A stretch of DNA of 64,000 nt from Phyllostachys edulis (taxonomy: Eukaryota; Streptophyta; Magnoliopsida; Poales; Poaceae). The notes beneath the pieces are model-generated. The model was not told where the DNA came from and made no database searches. It saw nothing but the letters and a program-made list of their open reading frames with translations. A program made the translations under genes and the position numbers. The stretch spans positions 64,318,877 through 64,382,876 of the forward strand of contig CM070548.1 of the NCBI GenBank assembly GCA_036346405.1. Direction: 5' to 3'. Positions 1 through 11,327 of this stretch are shown here, piece after piece (positions within the stretch are counted from its first letter, which is position 1; each line of letters starts with the position of its first letter).

Positions 1-2
1 AG

Positions 3-194
3 ACTAACCCGACTGGTTCTATGAAAACGTTCTTCCGTATCCGCGCGCGGGAGGCCGCGAAGGCACGGGAAGAGATGCGGGCCTTCTGGGAGCGCCGGGG
101 GGTTGCCAGCACGTCCGGGGGACCGTTGCCGCCCTCCACATCCTTGGAAGCCTCGACGAGCTCGTCCGACACGCCCGAGGATGTGGTCGCGTGA
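3..194 (+). CDS. C-terminal end of an antisense ORF of the Tat element (partial)
   Basis: An open frame enters from the window edge and stops with TGA at 192-194, giving at least 63 codons. The visible part is charged and helix-prone (FFRIRAREAAKAREEM, from about 33) followed by a Ser/Thr/Pro-rich tail. It runs opposite to gag-pol, between the 3' tandem array and the expected 3' LTR. That is where Tat-lineage elements such as Grande carry an antisense gene of unknown function. An AATAAA lies 220 bp downstream on the same strand. No function is known to me; the start codon is outside the window. It could also be a chance frame, but length, placement and composition favour a real ORF. Confidence 0.5.
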   Translation, partial: TNPTGSMKTFFRIRAREAAKAREEMRAFWERRGVASTSGGPLPPSTSLEASTSSSDTPEDVVA

Positions 195-413
195 AGGGAA
201 TATGAGGAGTTGCTAGCTGCCGGAGCGTTCGACGAGGAACTGCTAGAGTGAGCAACGCGCAAGGAGTGGGACTTTGCTCCGCGAGTGCATGGTGGCTGAC
301 GCAGTGCGCCGTGATCGACCTGTAATTTGTATGTACATTATTATTGTTGTTATTATTTTTGTATTTGTCGCTCGCGTTGAGGCGTTGTGAGATGTGTATG
401 TTATGCTGAGTTT

Positions 414-419
414 AATAAA
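414..419 (+). other. Candidate poly(A) signal for the antisense ORF
   Basis: AATAAA sits 220 bp after the TGA of the plus-strand ORF, preceded by a T/G-rich stretch with TGTA motifs at about 320-360, as in plant 3' ends. It is placed before the tandem array. This is motif evidence only. Confidence 0.35.
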
Positions 420-465
420 AAATGGTGTGATTGTGTTGTGAACGACCTGTTTTAGTCGTGCCACT

Positions 466-1430
466 AGATAGGGCTCCGTGGGGGCCTAAGCGAGGGGGAG
501 GCGAAGCCTCGCGCCGTCCCTCGTACCTTTTTAGATAGGGCTCCGGGAGCCTAATTTTCTTGAGGGGAAGCCTCGCGTCGCCCTTTACTTTTTTTTTTTT
601 GATAGGGCTCTGGGAGCCCTGGTTTTTGAGAGGGGAGGCGAAGCCTCGCGCGCCCCCATACCTTTTAGATAAGGCTCAGGAGCCCTAATTTTTCTTGAGG
701 GAGGCGAGCCTCGCCCGTCCCCCATACCTTTTTAGATGGGGCTCTGGGAGCCCTAGTTTTTTCTGGGGGGGCGAAGCCTTCGTAAATCCCTCTTACTTTT
801 TTAGATAGGGCTCAGGGAGCCCTGGTTTTCTGAGGGGGGGCGGCCTGCACCGCCCCCATACCTTTACATAGGGCTCAGGAGCCCTAATTTTTGAGGGGAG
901 GCGAAGCCTCGGTGCAATCCCCTTACTTTTTAGATGGGGCTCCGAGGAGCCCTGGTTTTTATGAGGGGAGATGAAGCCTCGCACTCCCCTATACCTTTTA
1001 GATGGGGCTCGGGAGCCCTAATTTTTATTGAGGAGGAGGAGAAGCCTCGCCTGCCGTCCCCCTTACTTTTTTAGATAGGGCTCCGGGGAGCCCTAGTTTT
1101 TGCGAGGGGGAGGCGAAGCCTCGCGCCGTCCCCCATACCTTTTAGATAGGGCTCCGGGGAGCCCTAATTTTTGCGAGGAGGAGGCGAAGCCTCGCGCCGT
1201 CCCCCTTACTTTTTTAGATAGGGCTCCGGGGAGCCCTAATTTTTGCGAGGGGGAGGCGAAGCCTCGCGTCGTCCCCCTTTACTTTTTTAGATAGGGCTCG
1301 GGGAGCCCTAATTTTTCTGGAGGGGCGAAGCCTGCCCGTGATCCTCTTACTTTTTTTAGATAGGGCTTTGGGGAGCCCTAATTTTTCTTGAGGGGAGGCG
1401 GCTGTGAAGATCGACGCCCCCTGGCGCTTT
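466..1430. repeat. Tandem array of about 14 units of 66-73 bp
   Basis: Units start near 466, 531, 599, 666, 732, 802, 867, 929, 999, 1071, 1143, 1214, 1288 and 1357. Each has two small palindromes: gggctccggggagccc and, about 20-25 bp later, gaggcgaagcctc. A short T-rich spacer follows. Copies from 1071 to 1290 are the most alike; the left ones are more diverged. The array lies between pol and the antisense ORF of the gypsy element, the known hypervariable 3' untranslated zone of Tat elements. Frames through it are artefacts of the repeat. Confidence 0.92.
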
Positions 1431-1536
1431 CGCTCTTGGGGCGCTTGCATAGTTAGTTAATTGGCGTCGTCTTTGCCGAAGTTGTGTTGTAGCTATGGAA
1501 CTTCTTTGGTGCGTCTGGGCGAAAGGCCATCTGTGA

Positions 1537-1640
1537 TTTGTTTATACACTCGTGCTGCGGAGGGCATCGGTGTGCCTGAGGGCAAGGCCATGCTGTGATA
1601 ACTTTGTTTATACACTCGTGCTTGCGGAGGGCATCAGTGT
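1537..1640. repeat. Two-copy direct repeat of about 66 bp between pol and the array
   Basis: The block tttgtttatacactcgtg followed by a gcggagggcatc core occurs at about 1537 and again at about 1602. It lies in the non-coding stretch 1431-1794 between the integrase C-terminus and the tandem array. Nothing else is recognisable in that stretch. Confidence 0.65.
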
Positions 1641-1794
1641 TTTTGTTGTGTTCGCAGGGTGTTGCATGCTTTGTTCATTATGGGGGGACAAAATACCCAA
1701 AAGTACACATGTTTGTACATGCCCGCCACATCTGCCAGGCCGGGGAGAGAAGTCATGTTCAAGCGTGCTGATTTTCCTACTAAGTACAAAAATC

Positions 1795-3232
1795 CTAAGG
1801 GTAGAACCTATGGAGGCTCTTGGGGTTCCATGTGTGGCCGAGCTGCTGCCCTGCTGGGGTGGCGATGTAATGCATCCCGGCCCTCATGCTCCAGGTGATG
1901 ATGTAGGGCCCCTCCCACTTGTACTCAAGCTTGCCCACCGTGGAAGGGTTGGCGACTCGCTTGAGGACCATGTCGCCAGGTGCCAGGGGGCGGGCTCTCA
2001 CTTTCTTATTGTATGCTCTCGCGACTCGGTCCACGTACTTTGTCATTGTTGAGATGGCTTCCGCAGGGTTTTCCTCGACTGTGTCGAGGAAATTTCAGTA
2101 CCGGAGGGGTCGACCTCTGGGTTGCTCGAAGGATCTTCTTTGTGAGCTCGGGTGTCATCGCTTCGTCCCCGAATAGGAGTTTGAACAGAGAGAAGCCTGT
2201 GGCGTGAGTTGGTGTAGTGCGGAGTGCCCATAGGGCTTTCTGAAGTTCTTCGGGCCAGAGCCCCCTAGGCAATCCGACTAGGCGTTTGGTGAGGCCTACT
2301 AGCAAGTTGCCGTTGGCCCTTTCGACCGCCCCATTAGACTCAGGATGGCCCACCGACGCGAAGCATATGTTGACGCCTAGGTCCTGACAGAATGTTTTGA
2401 AGGCGGCTGAGTCGAACTGGGTACCATTGTCGGTGACGATGTCTCGTGGCACCCCATACCTGCAAATGATGTTCCTCCATGCGAACTGCTGGGCCGCTAC
2501 GGCTGTGATCTTGGCGACGGGCTCGGCCTCCACCCATCTGGAGAAGTACTCAACGACGACGAAGGTGAAGCAGAGGCCGCCTCTGGCTACTGGAAAAGGG
2601 CCGATGATGTCGAGCCCCCATCGTGCAAAAGGCCAGACAGGGGGCAGCGGCTGCAGTGGGACTGCCGGTGCCTTTGGGTTGTGGCTGGCCCATTGGCAGC
2701 CCTAACAATGCTGGACGAGGTCCTGTGCGTCCTGTAGCGCGGTTGGCCAGTACAGGCCTTGGCGGAAAGCCCTTGCTACGATGCTTCGGGGGGCCTGATG
2801 TGCTCCATAGTTGCCCTCGTGGCTTTCCTTGAGCAGGTCCTGGCTCTCTTGGTGAGATATACATTGGAGGAAGGGGGTGCACACGCCTCCTTTGTATAGT
2901 TCACCGTTGACGATGCGGTAATTCCGAGAGCGATGTCCAAGCCTCTTTGCCTCAGTTGGGTCTTCAGGTTCTCTACCTACGAGGTAATCGTGATCGCTTG
3001 ATCTGCCATGATGAAGCGGTATGGGGCGGGCAGCCCCTTGTCTTTTTGTCATATCGTCGCCAATTTCGGGCTCATCCCCTTGTGCTCCCAACGGAGCCCC
3101 TTGTTCCTTCGGCGGGACCGAGGGGGTATGAAGTACCTCGTAGAAAACTTCTAGTTGTGGTTGGCCACTGGAGCTTGCTGCTTTTGGGAGCTTATCTGCA
3201 GCCTCGTTGTCGCTCCTTGGGATGGCTTGCAC
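1795..3232 (-). pseudogene. Gypsy integrase region, broken
   Basis: Three frames together cover the integrase. The part at 3232-2702 ends with the H2C2 zinc-binding area (HEGNYGAH, then RQGLYWPTALQDAQDLVQHC). The part at 2533-2006 has the second catalytic Asp (VTDNGTQFD) and the catalytic Glu (HPESNGAVERANG). The part at 2046-1795 carries the C-terminal GPY-like motif (KWEGPYII). The first catalytic Asp would fall in the interrupted stretch around 2540-2700. Family role: inserts element cDNA into chromosomes. Frame changes and stops between the parts mean no full protein can be made. It is the last pol domain before the 3' non-coding zone. Confidence 0.88.
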
Positions 3233-3265
3233 GGTGATGCCGAGGAAGATCTTTGCGCGTCTGCA

Positions 3266-3799
3266 TCATCCCGCTAAGTCTGCGTGCCATCTCGCAGATC
3301 TCTGATTCTGAAAGCTTTTGTCAAAGTGCCCCGCCATGAGGTGAGAGTCACTTTTGACTATGATGTGCTTGGTGCCCAAATTCTTTGCTTTGCGGAGGAC
3401 CAGCAGCAAGGCCTTGTACTCTGAAGCATTGTTGGTCGTGGGAAAATCTAGGCGCGCCTCATACGACATGCTCCGGCCATCCGAAGCAATCAGAATGGCA
3501 GTCGTGCCCACCCCCGTTGCGCACCAGGATCCGTCAGTGTGGACGGTCCACGGCGCTTCGGCAGGGGCTGGAAGTTGACCCTCGACATGCGGAGTCCACT
3601 CGGCGACGAAGTTGGCCAGGGACTGTGACTTGACGGCGGTGCGCGCTGCGAAGGTGATGTCGAAGGGTGCGAGCTCTGCCGCCCACTTGCCGATGCGACC
3701 TGACGTGTCCTTGTTGCGAAGCATGAGCGCCAGGGGGTAAGATGTTGGTAATGTGATGGCGTGCGCCATGAAATAATGCCAGAGCTTGCGCAAAGCCAT
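3266..3799 (-). pseudogene. Gypsy RT connection and archaeal-type RNase H
   Basis: The first half is the RT/RNase H connection (NKDTSGRIGKWAAELAPFDI). The second half is an RNase H with acidic residues in the usual places: VHTDGSW, then NNASEYKALL, then KSDSHL. The TNN-ASEYKAL pattern is that of the extra archaeal-type RNase H that marks Tat-lineage elements. It would degrade RNA in RNA/DNA hybrids during reverse transcription. It is followed by the integrase region and preceded by RT, each in a broken frame. Confidence 0.85.
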
Positions 3800-4012
3800 G
3801 AGCAGAGCGTAGGCCAGCTTTTCCAGTTCCGTGTATCAGTTCTTGGTCCCCTGGAGGGCCTCCGAGACGTAGTATATGGGGCGCTGGCTGCCATCCTCCT
3901 GGACAAGGACTACACTGACTGCCGCTGTGGAGGCGGCGAGGTACAGGAGGAGCTTGGCTCCGGGCTTCGGGCTGGTCAAGCTTGGGAGCTGGCTCAGGTA
4001 CTTCTTGAGATC

Positions 4013-5116
4013 CTAGAATGCTTCCTGGCAGGCCTTGGTCCAGTGGAATGGCTCTGCGCCCCGGAGGGTCTTGAAGAAGGGTAGGGCTCGTTCAGCTGGC
4101 CGGGACAAAAATTGGCTGAGGGCAGCGAGGCGGCCCATCAGCCTTTGCACCTCTCGCGTGCTGCGGGGCGGCTCCATTTCTTGGATGGCGCGGATTTTCT
4201 CAGGGTTGGCCTCAATGCCCCTCTCTGAGACGAGGAATCCCAGTAGCTTGCCCGCCTTGACCCTGAAGGCGCACTTGTCAAGGTTTAGCTTGATTCCTTC
4301 CCTCCGGAGGTTGGTGAAGGTCTCCTGGAGGTCTTCCGCGTGCGAGGTAGAGATTCTGCTCTTGACCACTACATCGTCGACGTAGGCTTCGACATTGCGT
4401 CCCAGCTGCTCCGCCAGCACCTTGGCGATGAGACGAGTAAATGTTGCTGCGGCGTTTTTGAGGCCGAAGGGCATGCGACGGAAGCAGTATGTCCTGACGG
4501 GGGTGATGAAAGCGGTCTTCACCTCATCCTCCTTGGCCATGAATTTCTGATGATAACCGGAGTAGACATCAAGGAAACTCATCAACTCACACCCGGAAGT
4601 GGCGTCTACCAACTGGTCGATGCGAGGCAGGGGGAAATCGTCTTTGGGAGACGCCTTGTTGAGGTTAGTGAAGTCGACACACATGCACCATTTGCTCGTG
4701 CTTTTCTAGACCAGGACAAGGTTGGCTAGCCACTCCGAGTGCTTCACTTCTCGAATGACCCCTGCCTTTAGTAGCTTGGCTATCTCTGCCTTTGCTGCTT
4801 CTAGGTGCTCCGGCATCATGCGGCGCAACTTCTGCTTCTTGGGGGTTGCATCACTTCAGAGGACGAGGCGACGTTTGATCGTCTCGCGGGCCACGCCCGG
4901 TATGTCCTCCGAACTTCATGCGACGATGTCTGAATTATTGCGGAGCACCTCCAGGATGGCGCTGCGCTCTTCTGTTGGGAGATTCGCCCCTAGGGCGATT
5001 GTCTTCTCCAGGGACGCGTCCCTCAAAGGAACCCTTCGCAGCTGCCCCTTCGGCCTGGCCCTCGGGGCCCACTTGCCGGTGGGTTCTTCTGGCGGGGCGC
5101 CTGGGCTGGCCTCCAC
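4013..5116 (-). pseudogene. Gypsy reverse transcriptase, broken
   Basis: The core at 4684-4013 shows the RT palm: CVDFTNLNKASPKDDFPLPR, LDVYSGYHQ, FGLKNAAATF and the catalytic YVDD (AYVDDVVVKS), followed by the thumb (KLLGFLVSERGIEANPEKI). The N-terminal fingers area extends to about 5116 but contains an in-frame TAG just upstream of the core and other disruptions. This is the best preserved protein of the element. It follows protease and precedes RNase H, the gypsy order. Confidence 0.9.
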
Positions 5117-5158
5117 TGTGTGGACATGGTGGGTGCTAAGATCGGCCCTAAGCTCGGT

Positions 5159-5734
5159 CTACCGGGCCAGGTCCTGGTCGCCCCACACGGTAATGACGCC
5201 CTCCAGTGCGGGGATCTTCATGCATATGTAGTTGTGATGGGCGACTGTGCCGAAGGCGTTTAATGTGGCTCGGCCTAAGATGGTGTTGTACTGGTATGGC
5301 ATGTGAACCACGTCGAAGGTGACGGTTTCTGTGCAGGACGCAGGACTATCGCTAAATGTGACAGCTAGGTCGATCTGACCCAATGTCATCACCGGTCTTC
5401 CCCCGAAGCCTCCGAGGGGTATGCCTAGGGGTGACAAGCGGTCTCTTGGGATCATCATTTTGTCGAAGGCATCCACGAACAGAAGGTTCGCGGAGCTTCC
5501 CCCGTCCACGATGATGCGCCTGACCTTGAAATCCGCTATGGTGGTAGAGATGACGAGGGGGTCCTGGTGAGGGAAGTGGATGCCCCTGGCATCCTCGGGG
5601 CCAAAGGTGATGGGCACCTCGGCGTATCGGCGTGGTCTGCATGCAGGCCACGCCACAATGTGGTGGATTTGGCGTGCACAGGCGCGCCACTGTCTTTTAG
5701 ACGTCAAGCCGAGCGAAGATCCTCCCGTGATCAT
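5159..5734 (-). pseudogene. Gypsy aspartic protease region
   Basis: The active-site loop reads IIVDGGSSANLL, the DGGSS variant common in plant gypsy proteases, followed by GFGGRPVMTLGQIDL. The region lies between gag and RT as expected. It would cleave the Gag-Pol polyprotein. It is separated from gag by stops around 5735-5843, so it is not expressed as a fusion now. Confidence 0.82.
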
Positions 5735-5842
5735 ATTTATGATCCGCTGGTGTGGCTCGCCGTGGCCCCCCTCGATGCGCGGCCTGGGCGATGGGGCGGG
5801 CAGTTGGTTGCCAGCGCCCCTGATGTCTTCGCATTCGGCCGG

Positions 5843-6926
5843 CTAGCGATTCATGTAGTCGTGCATGGCCACGATAGTGCGGCAGTCTGTGGTTGTGTGC
5901 GAGCATTTGCCGTGGAGGTCGCAGTATGACGTTGTGCTTTCGATGCCGTTGAGGGTGTTTGGATGGCGCCCGCCGCGACGCCCACGGCCTCTGCCCTTGC
6001 CGCGGCCTCCTCGGCCGCCACGCTTCGCTCCTCCGGGGTCCTGGCTTGCATCTACATGATAGACGCCGCGGCCTTTCTGGCAGAAATTCCCGCGTGATTT
6101 TGGGTTGTTTGCCGCGGCGGGAGTTGCTATGGCGGGTGGTGTCGTGGCGGAGGGTGTGGCCTGCTCTGGCTCACTCGATGGTTTTGCGGGTGTGGTGGTG
6201 ACTGCCCTTTCCACCCTTCGGTTGCTGTCCTCCTCCGCTCGGGTGTATTCCTCTATTTTGTCGAAGAGCTCCGCGACGGTGGAGACGGGCTTGCGGGCTA
6301 GCTTTTCCGATAATGGGCCCTTTTGCAGTCCGCAGGTCGCTGCGTTGATGATTGTTGTCTCATTGATGCCCTTGACCTGGCACTTGACCTCCGCGAATTT
6401 CTTAAAGAAATTACGGAGGGACTCGCCTGGGGCCTGCTTGATTGCAAACAAGTGCCCCGTGTCCTTCGGCTCGATGTAGTTCCCCTGAAAATTGTTGCGC
6501 ATCAGTCCCGTAGGCCGCTCCCATGCGAAGCGGACCGGGGAGGATGGTGAAGAACCACGTGAGGGCAACCCCTTTGAGGGCGAGCGAGATACTCTTCGGC
6601 TTCGTCGTGTTGTCCCCACCCGCGACCTCTATTGCTGTTTCATAGACCTGGAGGAATTCCGCGGGGTCAGTGTAGCCTTCGAAGGGTGTCACATCTGGCA
6701 TTTTGAAATCTTTTGGCCAACGCGCTGCTTTGAGCCCAGCGCTCAATGGTGAGTTGGGGTCCCCTCGGAGCAGCGGGGTCGGTTGCGCGTCGACCACCAC
6801 CGTCGAGGGGTCCGATGGAGGCGCTGGGGCGGTGAGGCTTCCCCCGGCGGACTGCCGCAGGCTGAGCATCTCCCGGCGGAGGTCGGCCAGCTCTTGCTGT
6901 AGGGTCTCATAGGCCTCCCGGGTCAC
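5843..6926 (-). pseudogene. Gypsy gag, frameshifted
   Basis: The N-terminal part (6926-6411) has a coiled-coil-like start (TREAYETLQQELADLRREM) and the gag core FEGYTDPAEFLQVYE. The frame then shifts at about 6480-6510, and the rest (to 5843) continues with KQAPGESLRNFFKKF. A Gly/Arg-rich linker and a knuckle-like CDLHGKCSHTTTDC follow. Family role: packages element RNA into virus-like particles. The frameshift makes it non-functional. A leader of about 290 bp separates it from the primer binding site. Confidence 0.85.
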
Positions 6927-7197
6927 CCCCGCAACTCCCGGGGGTGGGCCCGAGGGTTGGTTGTCGGGGAGGGATGCTTCGGTAGGCGGAGCGTCCCCCC
7001 GGCAATGTCACCATGGGTGGAGTTGTTTGCTTCTTCTTCCGTGGTCCGTGCGGCTGGCCGCCATGAAGTCTTGAAATCTTACTCGCTTGGCCTCGGGGTG
7101 TTTGGTGTCACATTATTCTCGCTTCGACCATCTTGAAACTTGGTGCGGTCTTTTTAGGGGCCATCCGATGCTTCGTGCTTGTGACCTTCCCGCCGAA

Positions 7198-7216
7198 CCC
7201 CACGGACAGCGCCAAC
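7198..7216 (-). other. Primer binding site of the gypsy element
   Basis: On the minus strand, GTTGGCGCTGTCCGTGGGG follows the LTR end ...ACGACA directly. A TTGGCGC start next to the 5' LTR is usual for plant gypsy elements. I do not assign the tRNA. Confidence 0.7.
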
Positions 7217-7392
7217 TGTCGTGGTAAAAAGACCAGATAGTAAAGTGGGGGGGACCCTTGGCTTTTAAGCAAAGTAAAGGGTCCCAAGAGGGATTCCAGC
7301 TGGAAATGTACTTGTATTAATTGTCGAATGTTTTTTCCTCCCCCAAAATGATAGGGGGAGGACGCTATTTATGGCCTCTCCCATTGGGTACA

Positions 7393-10300
7393 TGTAACAG
7401 CCCAAAGTTCTGTTACCAAATTAAAATTAATAAAATTATTATTTTATTGGATTTTCTGAAATTTGAAAGAGTTTCATTGCTTTATTTGAATTTCTAAAGT
7501 TTTAAAAGTCAAAAGTAAAGTTTATTAAAGCTTTTGAAGTTTTATTTGAGTTAAAGTTGAAAAATAAAAATTAAATTGATTTCTGAATTTTTGGAATTTT
7601 AAAAGCTTTTTCCTAAATATTTTAAAACCAAAATAATTTATTTGCAAAATTAAAAGCCAACTTTAAGTTGGAAATAATTTTATTAAGTCCAAAATAATTC
7701 TAGGATTTTTATGAATTTTTTTAGAAATTTTTGGACTATATTTGCTATGTTCTAAAATATTTGATTTATTGCTTAATCTTCATTTGGAAAATAATGAAAT
7801 AATAAAAATAATAAATCTGTTCAGACCAGGCCCAACAGCCGTAAATTGTGGACAGTAAATCGGAAAGATAAAAAAAAATTATTTTATTTTCTCCCGCGCG
7901 GGCGAGTTCCCCATCGGTAGCCCATCTTTCTACTGCTCCCGTGACCAGCTCAATTAACCTTGCATGTGCTGCCACCTTCCTTTCCTTCTTTCAATCAACC
8001 ATAACCCATTATTTATTCCTTTATTCCCTCTCTTCTCTCTCCTATCTTCTTCTTCCTCCCGACATTCCTTTTCTGTTTGTTGTTTCTTCTCAAAACCAGG
8101 ATGCATGGCCGAAGCCGCCATGGTAGTGCCGCTGGCGCTGGCCACCTTGCCACCTCCGGCCACCGGATCTGCTTCACCACCGCCATCTCCGCCATCACAC
8201 GCCTCGCCTTTCTTCCTCCTTGCTTCTTTCCTCAAGACGGCCGACGCGACGAGGTCATTATTGTTGATCGCCAGAAGCCAGCCGCCATCCCAACCACCTC
8301 GCTCCTCACAAGACGTCTTGCGTCAAGCCCACGACCCGGCGCCCCTAACCGCCTCATTCCCCACGATCTCCCCTCTTCGCCGCCTCTGTCGCAGTGCCGC
8401 AATCGCCGCCACCACGCCCAGCGACGATCTCCACGCCCGGCCTCCCCATGGCCTATAAAAGGGAGCAAGGTGAGCCCCTTCTCATTGGCATCAAAACCCC
8501 TCAAAGATCTCTCCTCTCTCCCACTCAATCGACGGAATCGAAGTTTTTCTCGCGCCACCGAAGCTTCCTTCGTTCATCTTCTCCGTGCCAATCAAGCCTC
8601 CCCGTGACCCGACACACCAACGGCCGCCACATCGCCGCTTACAGTACTCGCCGCCCTCACCGGAGCGCCGCTAGATTTCGTCGCCGCCGTTGAGCCCGAA
8701 CTTGCCGCCGTCGTCGTCCTCGCTGCCGCCGTTTCCATCGCGACCTAGCGCCGCTGTGGTGAGCACCTTAGCCCTCGCGCCTCCTCTACCAGAGAGCGCC
8801 TCATGATCACGCTGCGTGCCACCCCGGGCCGAGCCGTGGGTCGAGCGCCGCCACCTTGTGCCTCCGTGGCATCTTTGGCGTGGCAACCACCTCGGCGCCA
8901 CGTGGGAGCCACGTCGGTCACAAGGATTTTGTCACCAAGATGGGTGGCACCGCCACGTGGCCTTGCCACTGTACCGTGGGCCCCATGCGTCAGCGACTCC
9001 ATTTCTTTTTTCGAAATAAAATAAATCCAATAATTCGGGGAAATCCAATTTCATCATTTCATGTGATTTTGAAACTTCCCGGGGTTCGTTCTCGTTCATA
9101 AGAACTCCGATTTTGTCGATTCAAATTTCTAAATTCATATAAATTCAAGATCTAGCTAACTAAACTAAAATTATTTAATTTGGAGTTCATTTGAATTGTT
9201 GTTTGAATCTTATTTGAATTTGGCTTATTTTCGCGTATAGAATTCGACGACTTCGGAGAGTCAAATTTCGACGCCATTTGAGAACAATCCATTGAGCAAG
9301 GCAAGTTACATTCTTGACCATACTTGCACCTATTATTTAAAATTATTTAATTCTATTTTAAATTATTATTGCATGCTTATTTATATTCAGTAATTTAAAT
9401 GCATGTTTTAAATTCATAGATATTCCTAAATACTTTGTATGGCCAAATTTGATAATTGAATCAAATACATTGTCACCCTAGATAAAACCTAGTTGATATG
9501 ATAGTATGAACTAGGATCATTTGAAAATGTTGCAAAGACATGCTCAGACCAAAAATGTTGATTTGGGGAATTTCAGCCAAAAGTCAAATATTGTTTAAAT
9601 TGTATCCATGGCATTGGTGTGTTATGGAAGTTTATAAATGACTTTGCAAAATAAAATAAAATGATGGTTTGTACTTGGGCGAAATAGTTGTCTAGATGGT
9701 GCATGTTTATGCACGGGCTCAATCTGGTTAGGGTCGAGGCCCAGGGTTTTGTGGAAAGTCGCCCAAGTCATTTAAGGACTGGCCTCTGAGCGTTCCTTTG
9801 CTATGCCTATAATGGGTTATGCCTCACAGTGCAACCACATGTCCTCAGAATGGGGCGTAGGATCTGGCTAATTAATTTGCAGAGTTCCATCGCGGTTTAT
9901 CCTGTTTGAACGTGGGTGGTCTTTCATGGCCTGTCCTTCATGACTACTTTATTCCCACCAGGCATAAGAGGGGGCACCCATTAACCCGGCGGATTTCTAT
10001 CCAAAGGGGGGATTTGCGAAACCTTAATGAGGGTGGACTGCGGTGGAATGATGCATTGTAAAGGCCTTGTCATGAACTCTAGACTTCTTACCTTCAGCAG
10101 TGAGAGGTGGCATTAACGGATACCGAACAAACTATAGGAATCATGTCATGTGGGTAAAGTGTACAACCTCTGTAGAGTGTAAAACTATTCGAATAGCCGT
10201 GTCCACGGTCAAGGACATGCTAGCAAAGCCTCTCAAAGTTGACTTTGGTTTTGATTTCAAAATGATTTGACACAAATGGTTTTGGATTTCTATCCAAATG

Positions 10301-10867
10301 GGAAGTGGGCATGAAGCCATATGATAGGAGGGTATCCTTCACCAATCATGTGTGAATGTTATCTGACTATAAAATTGAGAATTTATAAAATGAATTTTAG
10401 TTATGTAATAACTGCTTTGGAACTTAGTACAAGTATTTAAAGAAAATACTGCTTTATGCAAATTCAACCATATTAAGCCTTCCTTTGAGATATCCATGTA
10501 TGCATGTCATTCTGTTATTTGACGGGTGTAACTTGCGAGCACGGTAGTTGTGCTCATACTTGCTTTATGCAAACAAATTTCAGAGGAGAAGAACATGGTT
10601 ATCGGTGTGGATCTCGACGACTAGGCCGCTTCCCCAGTCGATTGCCTGTGGCAGATTAACTGGACTCTACTACAACTTCTTCGTCTTCCGCTGTGTTATT
10701 GATTGTTGGCTTGTAAGCCTCTTTTGTAATAAACTCTGTTGATTATTAATAATATCGTGCGATTTATGGATGTTACCATATCTGTTTAACTGTGTGAACT
10801 AGCTACTGATCATGGGACTAGTTCAGAAATGCACAGAGAATTTGGGGTGTTAATCCCGGGTCCGACA
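7393..10867 (+). mobile_element. Solo LTR of a gypsy-type element, 3475 bp
   Basis: It begins TGTAACAG and ends GTCCGACA, and is flanked by gtaca at 7388-7392 and 10868-10872, a 5 bp target duplication. No retrotransposon protein lies inside. A/T-rich DNA (7400-7900) is followed by a GC-rich stretch with a TATA box (cctataaaaggg, about 8452). A long non-coding transcribed-type part follows, with a conserved ctattcgaatag palindrome near 10184. The same landmarks recur at 57095-60082 and 60083-64000, so all three are one LTR family. Most likely LTR-LTR recombination removed the rest. Proline/arginine-rich frames at 7964-8700 are compositional. Confidence 0.9.
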
Positions 10868-10872
10868 GTACA

Positions 10873-11327
10873 TGAAGTTACATACATATCCCTATGAAAG
10901 TACAACTACCCTAGGGGTAGCAGGGGCTTTCACTAGCCTAAGGGTAGACCCCGGCGCATGGTAAACTCTCCTGGACCTGGTCTACCTAGACAGTGAGCTT
11001 GGTCCACATTTGTTGCACTTTGCTGATGGTTGCGAGGCCCCTTTGGGGGCCTTCCTTCGGGGGGGCCCGCGGGGCCCCCTCGGGGGACATCCTTGGAGCC
11101 GGCCTTGGGGGCTCCCAGGAACCCTTCGGAGGCTTCGAGAATACCTTCGGGGCCCCTCCGAATGTTGCCTTTGGTGCTGCCTTCGGAGCCTCTGGAAGCG
11201 TCTTCGGGGACTTCGGGGCCCCTTCGGGAGGGCGGCTCCGGGGTCGCCTTCGGAGCCCCGTAAAGCACTGCCGAGTCCCTCGGGGACCCTTTGTCGCGTC
11301 GCCTGTGCCGTGGGGCCGGTGGGCCGC
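10873..11327 (-). repeat. Middle piece of the gypsy LTR, GC-rich imperfect repeats
   Basis: Between the solo LTR and the copia insertion lie 455 bp of the gypsy LTR. 11030-11280 repeats short motifs such as ccttcggggg and ggcccc. It gives long open frames in several phases on both strands, which is typical of GC-rich repeats and not of a gene. Confidence 0.8.

Noticed and set aside
466..1430. Regular repeat-spacer look suggesting a CRISPR array
   Set aside because: Spacers are homologous to each other, the unit is a diverged tandem repeat, the setting is a plant retrotransposon, and there are no cas genes.
7964..8700. Several 80-176 codon frames on both strands
   Set aside because: They lie in the GC-rich leader of the solo LTR, overlap one another and match no family.
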